A stretch of DNA of 64,000 bases, taken from NCBI RefSeq assembly GCF_006716355.1, contig NZ_VFOW01000001.1, positions 806,001-870,000 on the forward strand, given 5' to 3'. Below, piece after piece: positions 21,123 to 30,844 of this stretch (positions are counted from its first letter, which is position 1; each line of letters opens with the position of its first letter). Below the pieces are notes generated by a model. It had not been told where the DNA came from and did not search any database. It saw only the letters and a list, made by a program, of their open reading frames with translations. The stretch is from Stackebrandtia endophytica. Its GTDB lineage: Bacteria; Actinomycetota; Actinomycetes; Mycobacteriales; Micromonosporaceae. The position numbers were made by a program, and so were the translations under genes.

Positions 21123-22226
21123 TCAAACGGCGGAGGGGGCCAGGGACTCGGTTCGGCTGATGGTCGCGCTAGCCAACACGATGTCGCCGTCGGCATCGGG
21201 ACGGTAGACCACCATGGCCTGACCGGCGGCGACGCCGGAGGCGGGGCGGCTCAATCGAGCGGTCATCTCGCCGTCGTGACAGGTGACGGTGGCCGGGTAG
21301 ACCTCGCCGTGCGCACGAAGCTGCACCTGGCAGTCGATCGGGCCGTCGAGGGCCTCGCCGCTCAGCCACACCGGTCGCTGCGCGTGGACCACGTCGACCT
21401 CCAATGCCCGGCGCGGGCCGACGGTCACGGTGTTGTCTACCGGGGTGATCGACAGGACGTACCGGGGTTTTCCGTCGGAGGCGGGCCGGGTGAGCCCGAG
21501 TCCGTGGCGTTGCCCCACGGTGTACTGGTGGGCTCCGTCATGGCTGCCGAGGACTTCGCCGGTGGCCGAGTCGACGATGTCGCCGGGCTTCTTCCCCAAC
21601 GCCTGGTTGAGGAAGCCGCGGGTGTCACCGTCGGCGATGAAGCAGATGTCGTGGCTGTCGGGCTTGTCGGCCACCGCCAGGTCACGTCGGGCCGCCTCCG
21701 CGCGCACCTCGTCCTTGGTGGAGTCGCCCAGCGGGAAGACCGCGCGGGACAACTGCGCGGCGTTGAGCACCGCCAACACGTACGACTGGTCCTTGCCGTC
21801 GTCGACCGATCGGCGCAGCACCCCGTCGGCGAGTCGGGCGTGGTGTCCGGTCACCACGGCGTCGAAGCCCAGTGCGACGGCTCGGTCCAGCACCGCCGCG
21901 AACTTGATCTTCTCGTTGCAGCGCAGGCATGGGTTGGGAGTGCGGCCGGCGGCGTACTCGGCGACGAAGTCGTCGACGACGTCCTCGCGGAATCGCTCGG
22001 CCATGTCCCAGATGTAGAACGGGATGCCGAGGACGTCGGCGGCACGGCGGGCATCGCGTGAATCCTCCAACGTGCAACAACCGCGCGCCCCGGAACGGAA
22101 CGTCTGGGGGTTGGAGGATAGGGCGAGGTGCACGCCGGTCACATCATGGCCGGCCTCAACGGCCCGTGCGGCGGCTACCGCGGAGTCGACGCCGCCGGAC
22201 ATGGCGGCCAATACACGCAAGGTCAC
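21123..22226 (-). CDS. mnmA: tRNA-specific 2-thiouridylase
   Basis: 367 residues. It makes 2-thiouridine at wobble U34 of tRNA for Lys, Glu and Gln. The PP-loop SGGVDS at residues 10-15 binds ATP. The catalytic Cys100 lies in TPNPCLRCN and the persulfide Cys195 in [10 protein letters not shown]. The start is GTG 22226. The gene reads 67 bp behind a cysteine desulfurase, which likely supplies its sulfur. Confidence 0.96.
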   Translation of the reverse strand: MTLRVLAAMSGGVDSAVAAARAVEAGHDVTGVHLALSSNPQTFRSGARGCCTLEDSRDARRAADVLGIPFYIWDMAERFREDVVDDFVAEYAAGRTPNPCLRCNEKIKFAAVLDRAVALGFDAVVTGHHARLADGVLRRSVDDGKDQSYVLAVLNAAQLSRAVFPLGDSTKDEVRAEAARRDLAVADKPDSHDICFIADGDTRGFLNQALGKKPGDIVDSATGEVLGSHDGAHQYTVGQRHGLGLTRPASDGKPRYVLSITPVDNTVTVGPRRALEVDVVHAQRPVWLSGEALDGPIDCQVQLRAHGEVYPATVTCHDGEMTARLSRPASGVAAGQAMVVYRPDADGDIVLASATISRTESLAPSAV

Positions 22227-22293
22227 CGATTCAGACTACCGGCCGGTCATCGGCGGCCCGCAAGCCGATTTGGCCTCGGTGACGCGCCAGTGG

Positions 22294-23457
22294 TCAGGAC
22301 AGTCCGGCGGCGCGCGCCCGCTCCACCGCGCTCGGCAGCGCCGCGATCAGCGCGTCGATGTCGGCGTCGGTGGAGGTATGGCCCAGTGTGAAGCGCAGCG
22401 AGGAACGCGCGTGAGCGACCGTGGACCCCATGGCCAACAGGACGTGGGAGGGTTGCGCGACCCCGGCCGAACAGGCCGATCCGGTGGCGCATTCCACTCC
22501 GGCGGCATCGAGCACCATGAGAAGCGCGTCACCTTCACAACCCGGGAACGAGAAGTGTGCGTTGCCCGGCAACCGGTCGGACTCGGGCCCGTTCAGGATG
22601 GCCGTGGGAACGACCTCGCGGACCCGTCCGATCAACCGGTCACGCAGTCGGGTGAGGCGCTCGGCCTCGGCCTGCTGCGCGTCGACGGCTACGGTGACAG
22701 CCGCCGCCAGCGCCGCGATTCCCGGAACGTCGAGGGTTCCCGACCGGACGTCGCGTTCCTGACCGCCACCGTGTGCCAGCGGTACCACCGGGGCGTCCTT
22801 GCGCAGTAGAAGCGCACCGACACCGGTCGGCCCACCGAACTTGTGGCCGGTCAGCGACAACGCGGTGAACCCCGGCTCGGCGAACGACAACGGGACGTGG
22901 GCCACAGCCTGCACCGCGTCGGTGTGCAGTGGAACTCCCGCGTCCGCGGCCAGCCGGGCGATGTCGGCCATCGGGTTGATCGCACCGACCTCGTTGTTCG
23001 CCCACATGAGGGTCATCAGTGCGATGTCCTCGGATCCGGTAGCCAGCACCTCCGCCACCGCCTCGACCTCGACGCGTCCGTCGACGGTCACCGGGAGCCA
23101 TTCGATCCGGGCGCCCTCGTGCCTGGCCAACCACTCGATCACGTCGAGCACCGCGTGGTGCTCGGCCGGGTTCACCAGGATGCGACGACGGTCCGGCTCG
23201 GCGTCGCGTCGGCCCCAGTACAGGCCCTTGACGGCCAGGTTGTTGCCTTCGGTGGCACCGGAGGTGAACACCACCTCGCTGGGGGCCGCGCCGAGGCGAT
23301 CGGCGATGCGTTCCCTGGACTCCTCGACGATCCGGCGAGCCGCCCGGCCGCCCGAATGCAGTGCCGAGGCGTTGCCTCCGACACCGGCGGCGGCGAGATA
23401 GGCCTCCTTCGCCGCTTCCAACATCGGGGTGGTCGCCGCGTGGTCAAGGTAGGTCAT
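22294..23457 (-). CDS. Cysteine desulfurase (NifS/IscS-like)
   Basis: 387 residues. It is a PLP-dependent enzyme that converts cysteine to alanine and holds the sulfur as a persulfide. PLP-binding Lys206 is in SLTGHKFGGP, and the active-site Cys329 is in ATGSACSAG. The N-terminus MTYLDHAATTPM is typical. It lies immediately upstream of mnmA in the same direction, which points to a role in tRNA thiolation, and possibly in Fe-S assembly since no isc or suf genes are nearby. Confidence 0.94.
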   Translation of the reverse strand: MTYLDHAATTPMLEAAKEAYLAAAGVGGNASALHSGGRAARRIVEESRERIADRLGAAPSEVVFTSGATEGNNLAVKGLYWGRRDAEPDRRRILVNPAEHHAVLDVIEWLARHEGARIEWLPVTVDGRVEVEAVAEVLATGSEDIALMTLMWANNEVGAINPMADIARLAADAGVPLHTDAVQAVAHVPLSFAEPGFTALSLTGHKFGGPTGVGALLLRKDAPVVPLAHGGGQERDVRSGTLDVPGIAALAAAVTVAVDAQQAEAERLTRLRDRLIGRVREVVPTAILNGPESDRLPGNAHFSFPGCEGDALLMVLDAAGVECATGSACSAGVAQPSHVLLAMGSTVAHARSSLRFTLGHTSTDADIDALIAALPSAVERARAAGLS

Positions 23458-23710
23458 GTCGGGTACCTGTCTGGAAACTCGATGTGGTCATTCGATGCCG
23501 GGGCGTCGACGATCGGCCGGACCCGGGAGGTGGGGGCGCGGGATCGGCGAAGTCTCCTCCCAGTTTGGTCGGCCGAACGGTTCCGTCGACGGCAGCGTGT
23601 CGGGAATCACCCGAGGAAAGCGATTTCCAACATCTCCTTACCGTTCGACAGCGTATTCGGTAGGTATCCATATCTTGCCTACAGCCGCCGGGCACGCCAG
23701 GATATGAAGT

Positions 23711-24661
23711 ATGGCAACAAATTCAGTGGATTCGGACAACGCGGGCTCCGACCCGACCCTCGCCACCGCCTTGGCTCGGGGCCCGTTTCATGTCGCACTG
23801 CGGGCCGCCATCAACGCACGTGGGCTCGGCCTGGATCGGCTCAGACACCGGTTGCTCGCCCGTGACCTTCAGGTGTCGACGACCAGTTTGAGCTATTGGC
23901 AACACGGCCGAACCCGGCCCGAACACCCCAAGTCGATCGAGGCCGTCGCGGCGCTGGAGGAGATCCTCAACGTTCCCCCCGGAAGCCTGCGTGGCCTGCT
24001 GGGGCCACGACGTGCCCGGGGCCCCCGATCGCTTCGTGTGAAACAGCGCCGCCCCGAGACCGTCATTGGTGGCGGGAATGCCATGCGGGAGTTGTGCGAC
24101 CGGATGCCGTTGGCGAGGGAACACCAGTTGGACATCGTCACTCAGCAGGTGACCGCCACCATCGACAAGCTGGGACGCGACGCCGGTCACGATGTGTCCA
24201 TGTTGGTGCGTGCCCGGCGGGACGGGGTGGACCGGCACATCGCGCTGTTTCGCGGCGATCCCGGTTGCGACATCGACGCGGTCCGGGTCATCGCCTACCG
24301 CGACTGCATGATCGGTCAGATCGTGAGGCATCCGACGGAGCCCATGCTGCTGGCCGAGGTGTTGTTCGGCACCACCTTGGCACAGGGCGACAACCATTTG
24401 ATCGAGTTCGAGGTCATCGACGGCACCAGTGAACCGGCCACCTGCTACGGGCAGGGATTCCGCTACCCGGTGGAGCACTACACGCTTCAGGTGCGGTTCG
24501 ATCCGGATCTGCTGCCACAGCGGGTTTTCCGGTTCGCGCAGTCACGCCTGGACACCGACCTTCAGGAGACCGGCGACATCACCCTCAACAACTGGCTGAC
24601 CGCGCAACTGTCACATTCTCAAGTGGAACCGGGAGCGTTGGGCATCGGCTGGCAGTGGTGA
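23711..24661 (+). CDS. Helix-turn-helix (XRE-like) regulator with large C-terminal domain
   Basis: 316 residues. Residues ~27-95 resemble a Cro/C1-type helix-turn-helix (LRAAINARGLGLDRLRHRL, then STTSLSYWQHGRTRPEHP). The remaining ~210 residues form a conserved-looking domain of unknown function, with no recognised ligand motif. It diverges from the cysteine desulfurase gene across 253 bp and is followed by a terminator. Start ATG 23711 has AGGA upstream. The target genes are unknown. Confidence 0.75.
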   Translation: MATNSVDSDNAGSDPTLATALARGPFHVALRAAINARGLGLDRLRHRLLARDLQVSTTSLSYWQHGRTRPEHPKSIEAVAALEEILNVPPGSLRGLLGPRRARGPRSLRVKQRRPETVIGGGNAMRELCDRMPLAREHQLDIVTQQVTATIDKLGRDAGHDVSMLVRARRDGVDRHIALFRGDPGCDIDAVRVIAYRDCMIGQIVRHPTEPMLLAEVLFGTTLAQGDNHLIEFEVIDGTSEPATCYGQGFRYPVEHYTLQVRFDPDLLPQRVFRFAQSRLDTDLQETGDITLNNWLTAQLSHSQVEPGALGIGWQW

Positions 24662-24674
24662 CCACGCACGTGAC

Positions 24675-24707
24675 AACGGGCGCCGGGTGATCCACCCGGC
24701 GCCCGTT
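24675..24707. terminator. Bidirectional hairpin terminator
   Basis: 15-bp perfect stem with a 3-nt loop between the convergent regulator and bioY genes; the right arm ends in TT. Confidence 0.8.
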
Positions 24708-24729
24708 CTGTGTCTGAGGCGGTGTCGTC

Positions 24730-25332
24730 TTATCCCCGGAATCGCTTGACCAGCGCCCAGGTGCCCGGCAGCAGCGCCGAGGCCACCACCAGCTTGATCA
24801 GGTCGGCGATCACGAACAGAGCGGCGCCCTGCATGAGGCCCTCGCCCCAGCTCATACCGGTGGCCAGCACAAGGTACGGAACGCCGAAGGCGTAGATGAC
24901 CAGGTTGCCCACGATCATGATTCCGGCGGTGCCCAGCAGCGTGCGGTCACCACCGCGGCGGGCCAGCGCGCCGACGACGGTTGCTGCAGCGAGGAAGCCG
25001 GTGATGTATCCGAGCGTCACCAGCGACAGGCCGGATGCGCCCTCAGAGAACCACGGGACGCCCGCGATTCCGGCGACCAGGTAGACGCCCATCGTGGCGG
25101 CGGCGCGCAGCGGGCCGTAGGCGGCGCCCAGCAGCAGCACCGTCAACGTGGTGAGTACCAGGGGAACGGGGGTGATGCCCGGCAGCGGGATGGCCACCTG
25201 AGCCGAGGCGCCGACCAGCCCGGCACCGGCGGTGACCAGCACCGCGTCACGGACCCAGCTGTTGACCTTCGCGGTGGGAATCAGGTCGACCAGCACCTGC
25301 CGTGGTGCGATGGTCGCGGTATGAGTCGTCAT
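24730..25332 (-). CDS. bioY: Biotin transporter substrate-binding membrane protein BioY
   Basis: 200 residues with about six hydrophobic segments. Family pattern: VPIPLPGITPVPL-like region (here VAIPLPGITPVPLVLTTLTV), GAAYGPLRAAATMGVYLVAG and GYITGFLAA. BioY is the S component of ECF biotin transporters. No bioM or bioN gene is adjacent, so it works alone or with a shared energising module. GAGG precedes the ATG at 25332. The 146-bp gap upstream contains the etfA terminator and presumably its promoter. Confidence 0.9.
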   Translation of the reverse strand: MTTHTATIAPRQVLVDLIPTAKVNSWVRDAVLVTAGAGLVGASAQVAIPLPGITPVPLVLTTLTVLLLGAAYGPLRAAATMGVYLVAGIAGVPWFSEGASGLSLVTLGYITGFLAAATVVGALARRGGDRTLLGTAGIMIVGNLVIYAFGVPYLVLATGMSWGEGLMQGAALFVIADLIKLVVASALLPGTWALVKRFRG

Positions 25333-25408
25333 TGGAATTCCTCTAGTTTCTTTTGAGGGAACCCTACAAAAATGGGGTGCGGCACAAAATCTACCCCACC
25401 CACGTCAA

Positions 25409-25441
25409 AAGAGAGTGTCTGGATCGACCAGACACTCTCTT
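25409..25441 (-). terminator. Intrinsic terminator after etfA
   Basis: 14-bp perfect stem (AAGAGAGTGTCTGG and its complement) with a 5-nt loop, followed on the minus strand by a T-run (TTTT). It lies 38 bp past the etfA stop. Confidence 0.85.
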
Positions 25442-25478
25442 GACCGGTCCCCAGAGGAACCGGGTGGCACGGTTTCGG

Positions 25479-26432
25479 TTACTGGCGGGACTTCTTGATG
25501 GTCTCGGCGGCCTGGGGCAACACCTTGAACAGGTCGCCCACGACACCGAAGTCGGCGATGTCGAAGATCGGCGCCGCGTCGTCCTTGTTGATCGCGACGA
25601 TCGTCTTCGAGGTCTGCATGCCGGCACGGTGCTGGATCGCACCGGAGATGCCCGCCGCGAGGTACAGCTGCGGCGACACGGTGCTGCCGGTCTGCCCCAC
25701 CTGGAACTTGTGCGGGTAGTAGCCGGCATCGGTGGCGGCGCGAGAGGCGCCGACCGCACCGCCGAGCAGGTCGGCGAACTCCTCGATCACCGAGAACTGT
25801 TCGGCCGAGCCGACACCGCGACCACCCGAGACCACGACTCCGGCCTCGGTCAACTCGGGACGGTCGCCCTTGGCCTCGGTGACCCGGTCGGTCACCGCGA
25901 CCAGCTTCGCCTGGTCGCTGACCTCGACGGGAACGGTGACCCGCTCGGGCGTGGCCGCCTCCGGGGACGGGGTCAGCGAGTTCGGACGGACGGTGACCAG
26001 CGGGATCCCCTTGGTGACACGGGAGGTCACGATGGTCGACCCGGCGAAGATCGGCTGGGTCGCCACACCCTCGCCGGTCAGGCCCACGATGTCGGTCAAC
26101 AGTCCATTACCGAGACTGACCGCCACGCGCGCGGCGATCTCCTTGCCCTCCTGGACGCTGGGCAGCAGCACCGCGGCGGGCTGGTGTTCGGTGATCAGTT
26201 TGGCCAGGACCTCGGCCTTCGGTGCGACCAGGAACTCCTCGAGGACACCGTCCTCGGCGGCGTAGATCTTGGTGGCCCCGTACTCGGCGAGGTTGTCGGC
26301 GATGGAGTCGGCGGTACCGGAGGCGCCCAACACGACGACGGCGACATCGCCCATTCCCAGGCCGCGCGCCATGGTCAGCATCTCGTACGTGAGCTTGTTG
26401 GCCGCGTTCGCGACGACAAATACTTCAGCCAT
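25479..26432 (-). CDS. etfA: Electron transfer flavoprotein alpha subunit
   Basis: 317 residues. The C-terminal FAD-binding region is clear: [50 protein letters not shown] and [19 protein letters not shown]. EtfAB carries electrons from acyl-CoA and other dehydrogenases to the respiratory chain. Start ATG 26432 lies 17 bp after the etfB stop; the frame is open upstream, but that is the shadow of etfB. A strong terminator follows. Confidence 0.96.
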   Translation of the reverse strand: MAEVFVVANAANKLTYEMLTMARGLGMGDVAVVVLGASGTADSIADNLAEYGATKIYAAEDGVLEEFLVAPKAEVLAKLITEHQPAAVLLPSVQEGKEIAARVAVSLGNGLLTDIVGLTGEGVATQPIFAGSTIVTSRVTKGIPLVTVRPNSLTPSPEAATPERVTVPVEVSDQAKLVAVTDRVTEAKGDRPELTEAGVVVSGGRGVGSAEQFSVIEEFADLLGGAVGASRAATDAGYYPHKFQVGQTGSTVSPQLYLAAGISGAIQHRAGMQTSKTIVAINKDDAAPIFDIADFGVVGDLFKVLPQAAETIKKSRQ

Positions 26433-26449
26433 TGTGTTCAAACCCTTCG

Positions 26450-27235
26450 CTACACGAACTTCTCGGATGCCAGGAACTGGGCCAGCTGTGCGCCGCCCTC
26501 GCCCTCGTCGACGACCTTCTGTCCGGCCGAACGCGCCGGACGGGGCTCGGCCGAGACGACCGCGCTGGTGGCGCCGGCGGCGCCGACCTGTTCCGGAGCC
26601 AGGCCGACGTCGGAGAGACTCATCGTCTCCACCGGCTTGCGCTTGGCGGCCATGATGCCCTTGAGCGACGGGTAACGAGGGGTGTTCATGGAGTCCCACA
26701 CCGACACCACGGCGGGGGTGGTCGCGGTCAACGTCTCGTAGCCGTCGTCGGTCTGACGCTCGACGGTGAGCTTGTTGCCGTCGACGGTCAGCTTGCGGGC
26801 GCCACTCATAGCGGCCACGCCCAGCCGGGCGCCCAGCATCTGCGCCATACCTCCGACGCCACCGTCGGTGGATTCGGCGGCGCACAGCACCAGGTCGTAT
26901 TCGAGCTTGCCCAGCGCGGCGGCGATGACCGCGGAGGTGGTCACGGCGCAGGATCCGGCGATGGCGTCGTCCTGCACGTGGACGGCCTTGTGCGGCCCCA
27001 TGGACAGTGCCTTGCGAATGGTTTCCAAGGCGTGGTCGGGTCCAACGGTCAGGAGGGTGACCTCGACGCCGCTCGGGTCGGCGTCGGCCAGCACCATGGC
27101 GGCCTCGATGGCGTTCTCATCGAGCTCGCTGATGACATTGGACGCCGACGCGCGCTCCACAGTGAAGTCGTCTGCGCTCAGACTCCGATCCAGACCGGAA
27201 TCGGGTACCTGCTTGGTGAGGACAACGATTTTCAT
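26450..27235 (-). CDS. etfB: Electron transfer flavoprotein beta subunit
   Basis: 261 residues beginning MKIVVLTKQVPDS. Family motifs include ELDENAIEAA, DLVLCAAESTDGGVGGMAQMLGARLG and TPRYPSLKGIMAAKRKP. It partners with EtfA downstream. No clear Shine-Dalgarno sequence precedes ATG 27235; an in-frame TTG at 27253 is an alternative start. Confidence 0.96.
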   Translation of the reverse strand: MKIVVLTKQVPDSGLDRSLSADDFTVERASASNVISELDENAIEAAMVLADADPSGVEVTLLTVGPDHALETIRKALSMGPHKAVHVQDDAIAGSCAVTTSAVIAAALGKLEYDLVLCAAESTDGGVGGMAQMLGARLGVAAMSGARKLTVDGNKLTVERQTDDGYETLTATTPAVVSVWDSMNTPRYPSLKGIMAAKRKPVETMSLSDVGLAPEQVGAAGATSAVVSAEPRPARSAGQKVVDEGEGGAQLAQFLASEKFV

Positions 27236-27608
27236 GTAGGTGTCGGGTCGCAATCGATTCTCTCGATGGCTTCCCTTCCTCCAATCTCAGAGTATGTCGG
27301 TGACGCGTCGGGTGGAACGAACCATGGTGGACGGCACCTCCGAATGCCTAAACGGGCGTTCAGGTCACCATCTTCACCGGTCGACGTCCGCCATCATCAT
27401 CCGGGTAGGCGGTGGCACGCGAATACTACCCTGACAAGTTACTAGCGGGTAACACCCGTATCGGCTCCGACCGCGTGTCGAGCGAGTCCCCAAGGCACCG
27501 CACCGTCGACCCCGACCCGACCGTCACCCACCGCATTCGTGCCTATCGAAGACCGTTACCGCAACGCATCCAGGCAATACTCAGCTTCCACCGCCTACCC
27601 TCTAAGTC
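27236..27608. other. Intergenic, divergent promoter region
   Basis: 373 bp between the divergent etfB and thymidylate kinase-like genes. Apart from the leaderless -10 at 27596, no gene, RNA or repeat was seen. Confidence 0.5.
27596..27601 (+). promoter_or_regulatory. -10 hexamer TACCCT, leaderless start
   Basis: TACCCT lies 7 nt before the GTG at 27609, with no Shine-Dalgarno sequence. Confidence 0.5.
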
Positions 27609-28223
27609 GTGGCGCATGAATCTCGCCAGGCGACGATCGCGGTCATCGGCATAGATGGAGCAGGAAAAACCACTCAGGCGACACGACTCACCCAATGGCT
27701 ACAGGAACTCGGTCACCCGGCTTCCTACCGGCTGGCCGCCGGTGGTCGGCGTGTGGTGAGCAACGCCGCACGACACCTCGGTAAAGCCGATTCGGTGACC
27801 CTGTTGGGGCCCAAGCTGGCCATCCGCACCGAAACCTGGCTGCGGCACGTGAATCTGGCCCTGACCTATCGGGCGAGCATTCTCATCGCCGACCGCTACG
27901 ACGTGTGCCAGTTCGCACGGGCGCGACTGGTCTATCCCGACCTGGAACCGTGGGTCCGTCGGCGGTTGGCACCGCATCCACGCCCCGACCTCATGCTGTA
28001 CCTCGCGCTGCCGGCGGAGGTGGCGGCATTGCGTGTGAAACGCCGTGGCATCGACGATGAGCCGGTGCATCAGCTGGTCGCGCTGGACGCGGCCTACCGA
28101 TCGCTTCCCGAATCAGTCGACTACACCATCCTCGATGCCAACCGGCACCCCGATGTCGTCACCAGTGATATTCAGGAACAGGTGCGGTCGGCCCTTCCCA
28201 GTCTCTTCGGTGACAAGGCATGA
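27609..28223 (+). CDS. Thymidylate kinase-like P-loop kinase
   Basis: 204 residues. The P-loop GIDGAGKTT is at residues 14-22, and ILIADRYD matches the DR(Y/H) motif of thymidylate kinases. The lid region is hard to see. It is probably a dTMP kinase or a paralogue acting on another small substrate; the similarity to standard Tmk beyond these motifs is weak. It lies 7 bp before a small membrane protein in the same direction. Confidence 0.7.
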   Translation: MAHESRQATIAVIGIDGAGKTTQATRLTQWLQELGHPASYRLAAGGRRVVSNAARHLGKADSVTLLGPKLAIRTETWLRHVNLALTYRASILIADRYDVCQFARARLVYPDLEPWVRRRLAPHPRPDLMLYLALPAEVAALRVKRRGIDDEPVHQLVALDAAYRSLPESVDYTILDANRHPDVVTSDIQEQVRSALPSLFGDKA

Positions 28224-28224
28224 T
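28219..28224 (+). promoter_or_regulatory. -10-like hexamer CATGAT before small membrane gene
   Basis: CATGAT, one base off TATGAT, lies 6 nt before ATG 28231 and overlaps the upstream stop. A secondary leaderless promoter is possible. Confidence 0.3.
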
Positions 28225-28230
28225 TGAGGT

Positions 28231-28533
28231 ATGGGCCGTATCGTCATCTTCGTCGCACTGGCGTACCTGGCGTCGTTGATCGCCGCCATCGCCGATTGTC
28301 TGGGTGGTGAGAACCCGCCACGCCGCTTCAGTCGTGGCGCCTGGGTTGTCATCATCGTCTTCCTCCCCATCATCGGCGCGATCGCGTGGTTCATGTCGGG
28401 ACGCCCCAAACCACAGGGCGGTTCCGGTTCGGCCCGGCCACGCCCACCGCGACGCACCTTCGGTCCCGACGACGATCCCGACTTCCTCAGTGACCTCCAG
28501 CGTCGACTGCGCGAGGACAAGGACGACCGGTAG
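28231..28533 (+). CDS. Small membrane protein, PLDc N-terminal (PLDc_N) type
   Basis: 100 residues. Two hydrophobic helices (residues ~3-22 and ~37-56) are linked by a short loop with ENPPRRFSRGAWVVIIVFLP, the pattern of the PLDc_N family. A polar tail rich in Pro, Arg and Asp follows (residues 58-100). Family function is unknown. It follows the kinase-like gene by 7 bp. Confidence 0.75.
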   Translation: MGRIVIFVALAYLASLIAAIADCLGGENPPRRFSRGAWVVIIVFLPIIGAIAWFMSGRPKPQGGSGSARPRPPRRTFGPDDDPDFLSDLQRRLREDKDDR

Positions 28534-28690
28534 ACCCGTCCGTCACACGGCCCGCTCGAACCTGACGGTTACCCCGAAACCTCGACACCGCGACCTGCTT
28601 GGATGGAGCACGACCGCACCGGCTTGAATCATCGGTGGCCGCACCGATCGGTCGGCCGCCATTTCACATCCGTGTTCGGAGGTTGTCGAC

Positions 28691-29998
28691 GTGTCCACGC
28701 CGTCTGGCGAAAAACGCAACATATTGATGCTGTCGTGGGAGTACCCGCCGGTCCTGGTGGGGGGCCTGGGTCGTCACGTTCACGCGTTGGCGACCTCGCT
28801 GGCCGCCGCCGGTCACACCGTCACCGTCGCCACCCGACACGGCGTCCACCCCGACGGCACCCCCGCCGCGATGGACGAGACCGTCGACGGTGTCCGGATC
28901 ATGCGAGCACCGCAGGACGCGCCACTGTTCGCGTTCCACCAGGACACCCTGCTGTCGTGGACGTTGGCGTTCAACCACGCGTTGACCCGCACCGCACTGC
29001 GAGCCGCGCAGACCCAGGAGTTCGACGTCATCCACGCCCACGACTGGCTGGTGACCCACGCCGCCGTCACGTTGAAGCACCATCTGGACCTCCCGCTGGT
29101 GGCCACGCTGCACTCGACCGAGGCCGGGCGACACCAGGGCTGGTTGCCCGACGACACCTCCAAGGCGATCCACTCCATCGAATGGTGGCTGACCTACGAG
29201 GCCCGTCGAGTGCTGACCTGCTCGGAGTACATGCGCTGGGAGGTCGAGCACCTCTTCGAACTGCCCGACGGGAAGGTCGACGTGGTTCCCAACGGTGTCG
29301 ATCGCGACAGCTTCACCGCGACCGCCCCCGACACCGAACCGCTGCGGGCCGAATACGGCGGCGGTCCGATCGTGCTGCACGCCGGACGCCTGGTCCACGA
29401 GAAGGGCGTACAGGATCTGTTGGACGCCACGGAGACCCTGGCCGCCCGCCACCCCGGGCTGAAGGTCCTCATCGCCGGAGAGGGCCCCTGGGAGGACGAG
29501 CTGCGCCAACGTGCCACCGCCCTGGGCATCACCGACACCGTGGAGTTCCTGGGCTTCGTCGGGGGCTCCCGCCTTCCGGCGCTGCTGGCTGCGGCCGACT
29601 GCTTCACCATTCCCAGCCGCTATGAACCGTTCGGGATGGTCGCGCTGGAGGCGGTGGCGGCCGGAACCGTGGTGGTCGCCGCCGACGCCGGCGGCCTCAC
29701 CGAATTCATCATCGACGATGAGACCGGCAAGACACATCGTCCCGGTGACCCGGCGTCGCTGGCGGACGCGGTCTCGGCGGTGTTGGACGACCCGGAGCTG
29801 GCGAGGCGATTGCGCGACAACGCCTCCGACATGATCGGACGCCACTACACCTGGGGACCGATCGCCGAGCAGACCGTCGCGTCCTACCGCCGGGCCGAAG
29901 TCGAGGAGATCTCGATGGGTGCGGAGTTGGCGGCCACCGAACTTCGCGTCACCATCCCCGAGGGAAACCTCCTCACCGATGTCGACCGTCGAGCGTAG
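28691..29998 (+). CDS. Glycosyltransferase family 4, Rv3032-like alpha-glucan enzyme
   Basis: 435 residues. The N-terminal pattern LMLSWEYPPVLVGGLGRHVHALA and VIHAHDWLVTHAAV, then HAGRLVHEKGVQDLL and SRYEPFGMVALEAVAAGT, are typical of retaining GT4 enzymes with a GT-B fold. It closely resembles M. tuberculosis Rv3032, an alpha-1,4-glucosyltransferase for methylglucose lipopolysaccharide and glycogen, and shares its neighbourhood (etfAB). Start GTG 28691 has GGAGGT 7 nt upstream. The sugar donor and product here are inferred. Confidence 0.87.
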   Translation: MSTPSGEKRNILMLSWEYPPVLVGGLGRHVHALATSLAAAGHTVTVATRHGVHPDGTPAAMDETVDGVRIMRAPQDAPLFAFHQDTLLSWTLAFNHALTRTALRAAQTQEFDVIHAHDWLVTHAAVTLKHHLDLPLVATLHSTEAGRHQGWLPDDTSKAIHSIEWWLTYEARRVLTCSEYMRWEVEHLFELPDGKVDVVPNGVDRDSFTATAPDTEPLRAEYGGGPIVLHAGRLVHEKGVQDLLDATETLAARHPGLKVLIAGEGPWEDELRQRATALGITDTVEFLGFVGGSRLPALLAAADCFTIPSRYEPFGMVALEAVAAGTVVVAADAGGLTEFIIDDETGKTHRPGDPASLADAVSAVLDDPELARRLRDNASDMIGRHYTWGPIAEQTVASYRRAEVEEISMGAELAATELRVTIPEGNLLTDVDRRA

Positions 29999-30011
29999 AG
30001 CGCGGAACACG

Positions 30012-30046
30012 AAAAAACCCACCGAGTGACATCGGTGGGTTTTTTT
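30012..30046. terminator. Strong bidirectional intrinsic terminator
   Basis: Stem AAAAAACCCACCGA with its complement, 6-nt loop, and a run of seven T on the plus strand (six A on the left arm, giving T on the minus strand). It separates the convergent glycosyltransferase and 111-residue hypothetical genes. Confidence 0.95.
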
Positions 30047-30059
30047 CAGTCGGAAACCG

Positions 30060-30395
30060 TTACTCGGCCGAACCGAAGGCTCCGGCCTCGGCCAGACGCT
30101 TGGTGGTGTCAGCCCAGCCCTGGTCGGGGAAACTCTCACCCAACGAGTCGAGCTCAAGCCGGATCTTCTCGCCGTGTCCGGCTTCGGTGAGACCTTTGAT
30201 CTCATCGAGGAACTTGTCGGAGTCGGTCGCGCAGTGCACGGTCTTGCCCGAAACCAGGTTCCGGATGTAGGCGTGCTTGCCTTTGTTCAGCGGGATCAGG
30301 TACTTGAACTCGCCCAGGACGCTGAGGCCACCGTTTTGGCCGGCCTGCCCCGCGCGTACGGATGCGCGCGCGGTTTTCGAGGTGTTGTTTGCCAT
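30060..30395 (-). CDS. Hypothetical small basic protein
   Basis: 111 residues, not recognised. It is hydrophilic, with no membrane segment. A Ser/Gly/Gln-rich N-terminus (NTSKTARASVRAGQAGQNGG) leads into a compact domain (LGEFKYLIPLNKGKHAYIRNL, then GWADTTKRLAEAGAFG). ATG 30395 is preceded by GAGGAG at a good distance, so it is probably translated. Transcribed from an AT-richer upstream region toward the shared terminator at 30012-30046. Confidence 0.7.
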   Translation of the reverse strand: MANNTSKTARASVRAGQAGQNGGLSVLGEFKYLIPLNKGKHAYIRNLVSGKTVHCATDSDKFLDEIKGLTEAGHGEKIRLELDSLGESFPDQGWADTTKRLAEAGAFGSAE

Positions 30396-30844
30396 TGCCG
30401 GCACTCCTCACCATTGGATTGATAATGATGGATTGCTGCCCGGGGCACATGGCTCGGGAGCACGTCATAGCGGCCGGTACACAGACCGGCCTGCGTCAAC
30501 CATACCTGACGCCTCCCCTGGGTCATCGTCGACGCCTTGGAGGTGCCCATCACCCAATGAGCTACTTATTTAGCAACCACATGGGGGCTTTTCTAGGGGG
30601 CCGAACGGATGATTTCGCGCGGCGTTGGTCTGATTTCACTAAAAATAATCACGCAAACCCCTAGCGCCACACCACCCAATGGAGCCATCATTGTTCACAG
30701 ATTTCGCGCGACGTGGTGCGATACCTGGCCGACAATCAACGATCGTGCTCGGTGGGCACAACCGATCACCGATACGATCGCCGATCGTTTGACGCAATGA
30801 GTTTGGGGAAGGCGCATTGCGCCGAAACTGCCAGGAGGTTCGAC
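30396..30844. other. AT-richer intergenic region
   Basis: 449 bp between two divergent genes. The part from ~30420 to ~30720 has short A/T runs uncommon in this window. It presumably holds both promoters; no gene or RNA could be supported. Confidence 0.45.
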
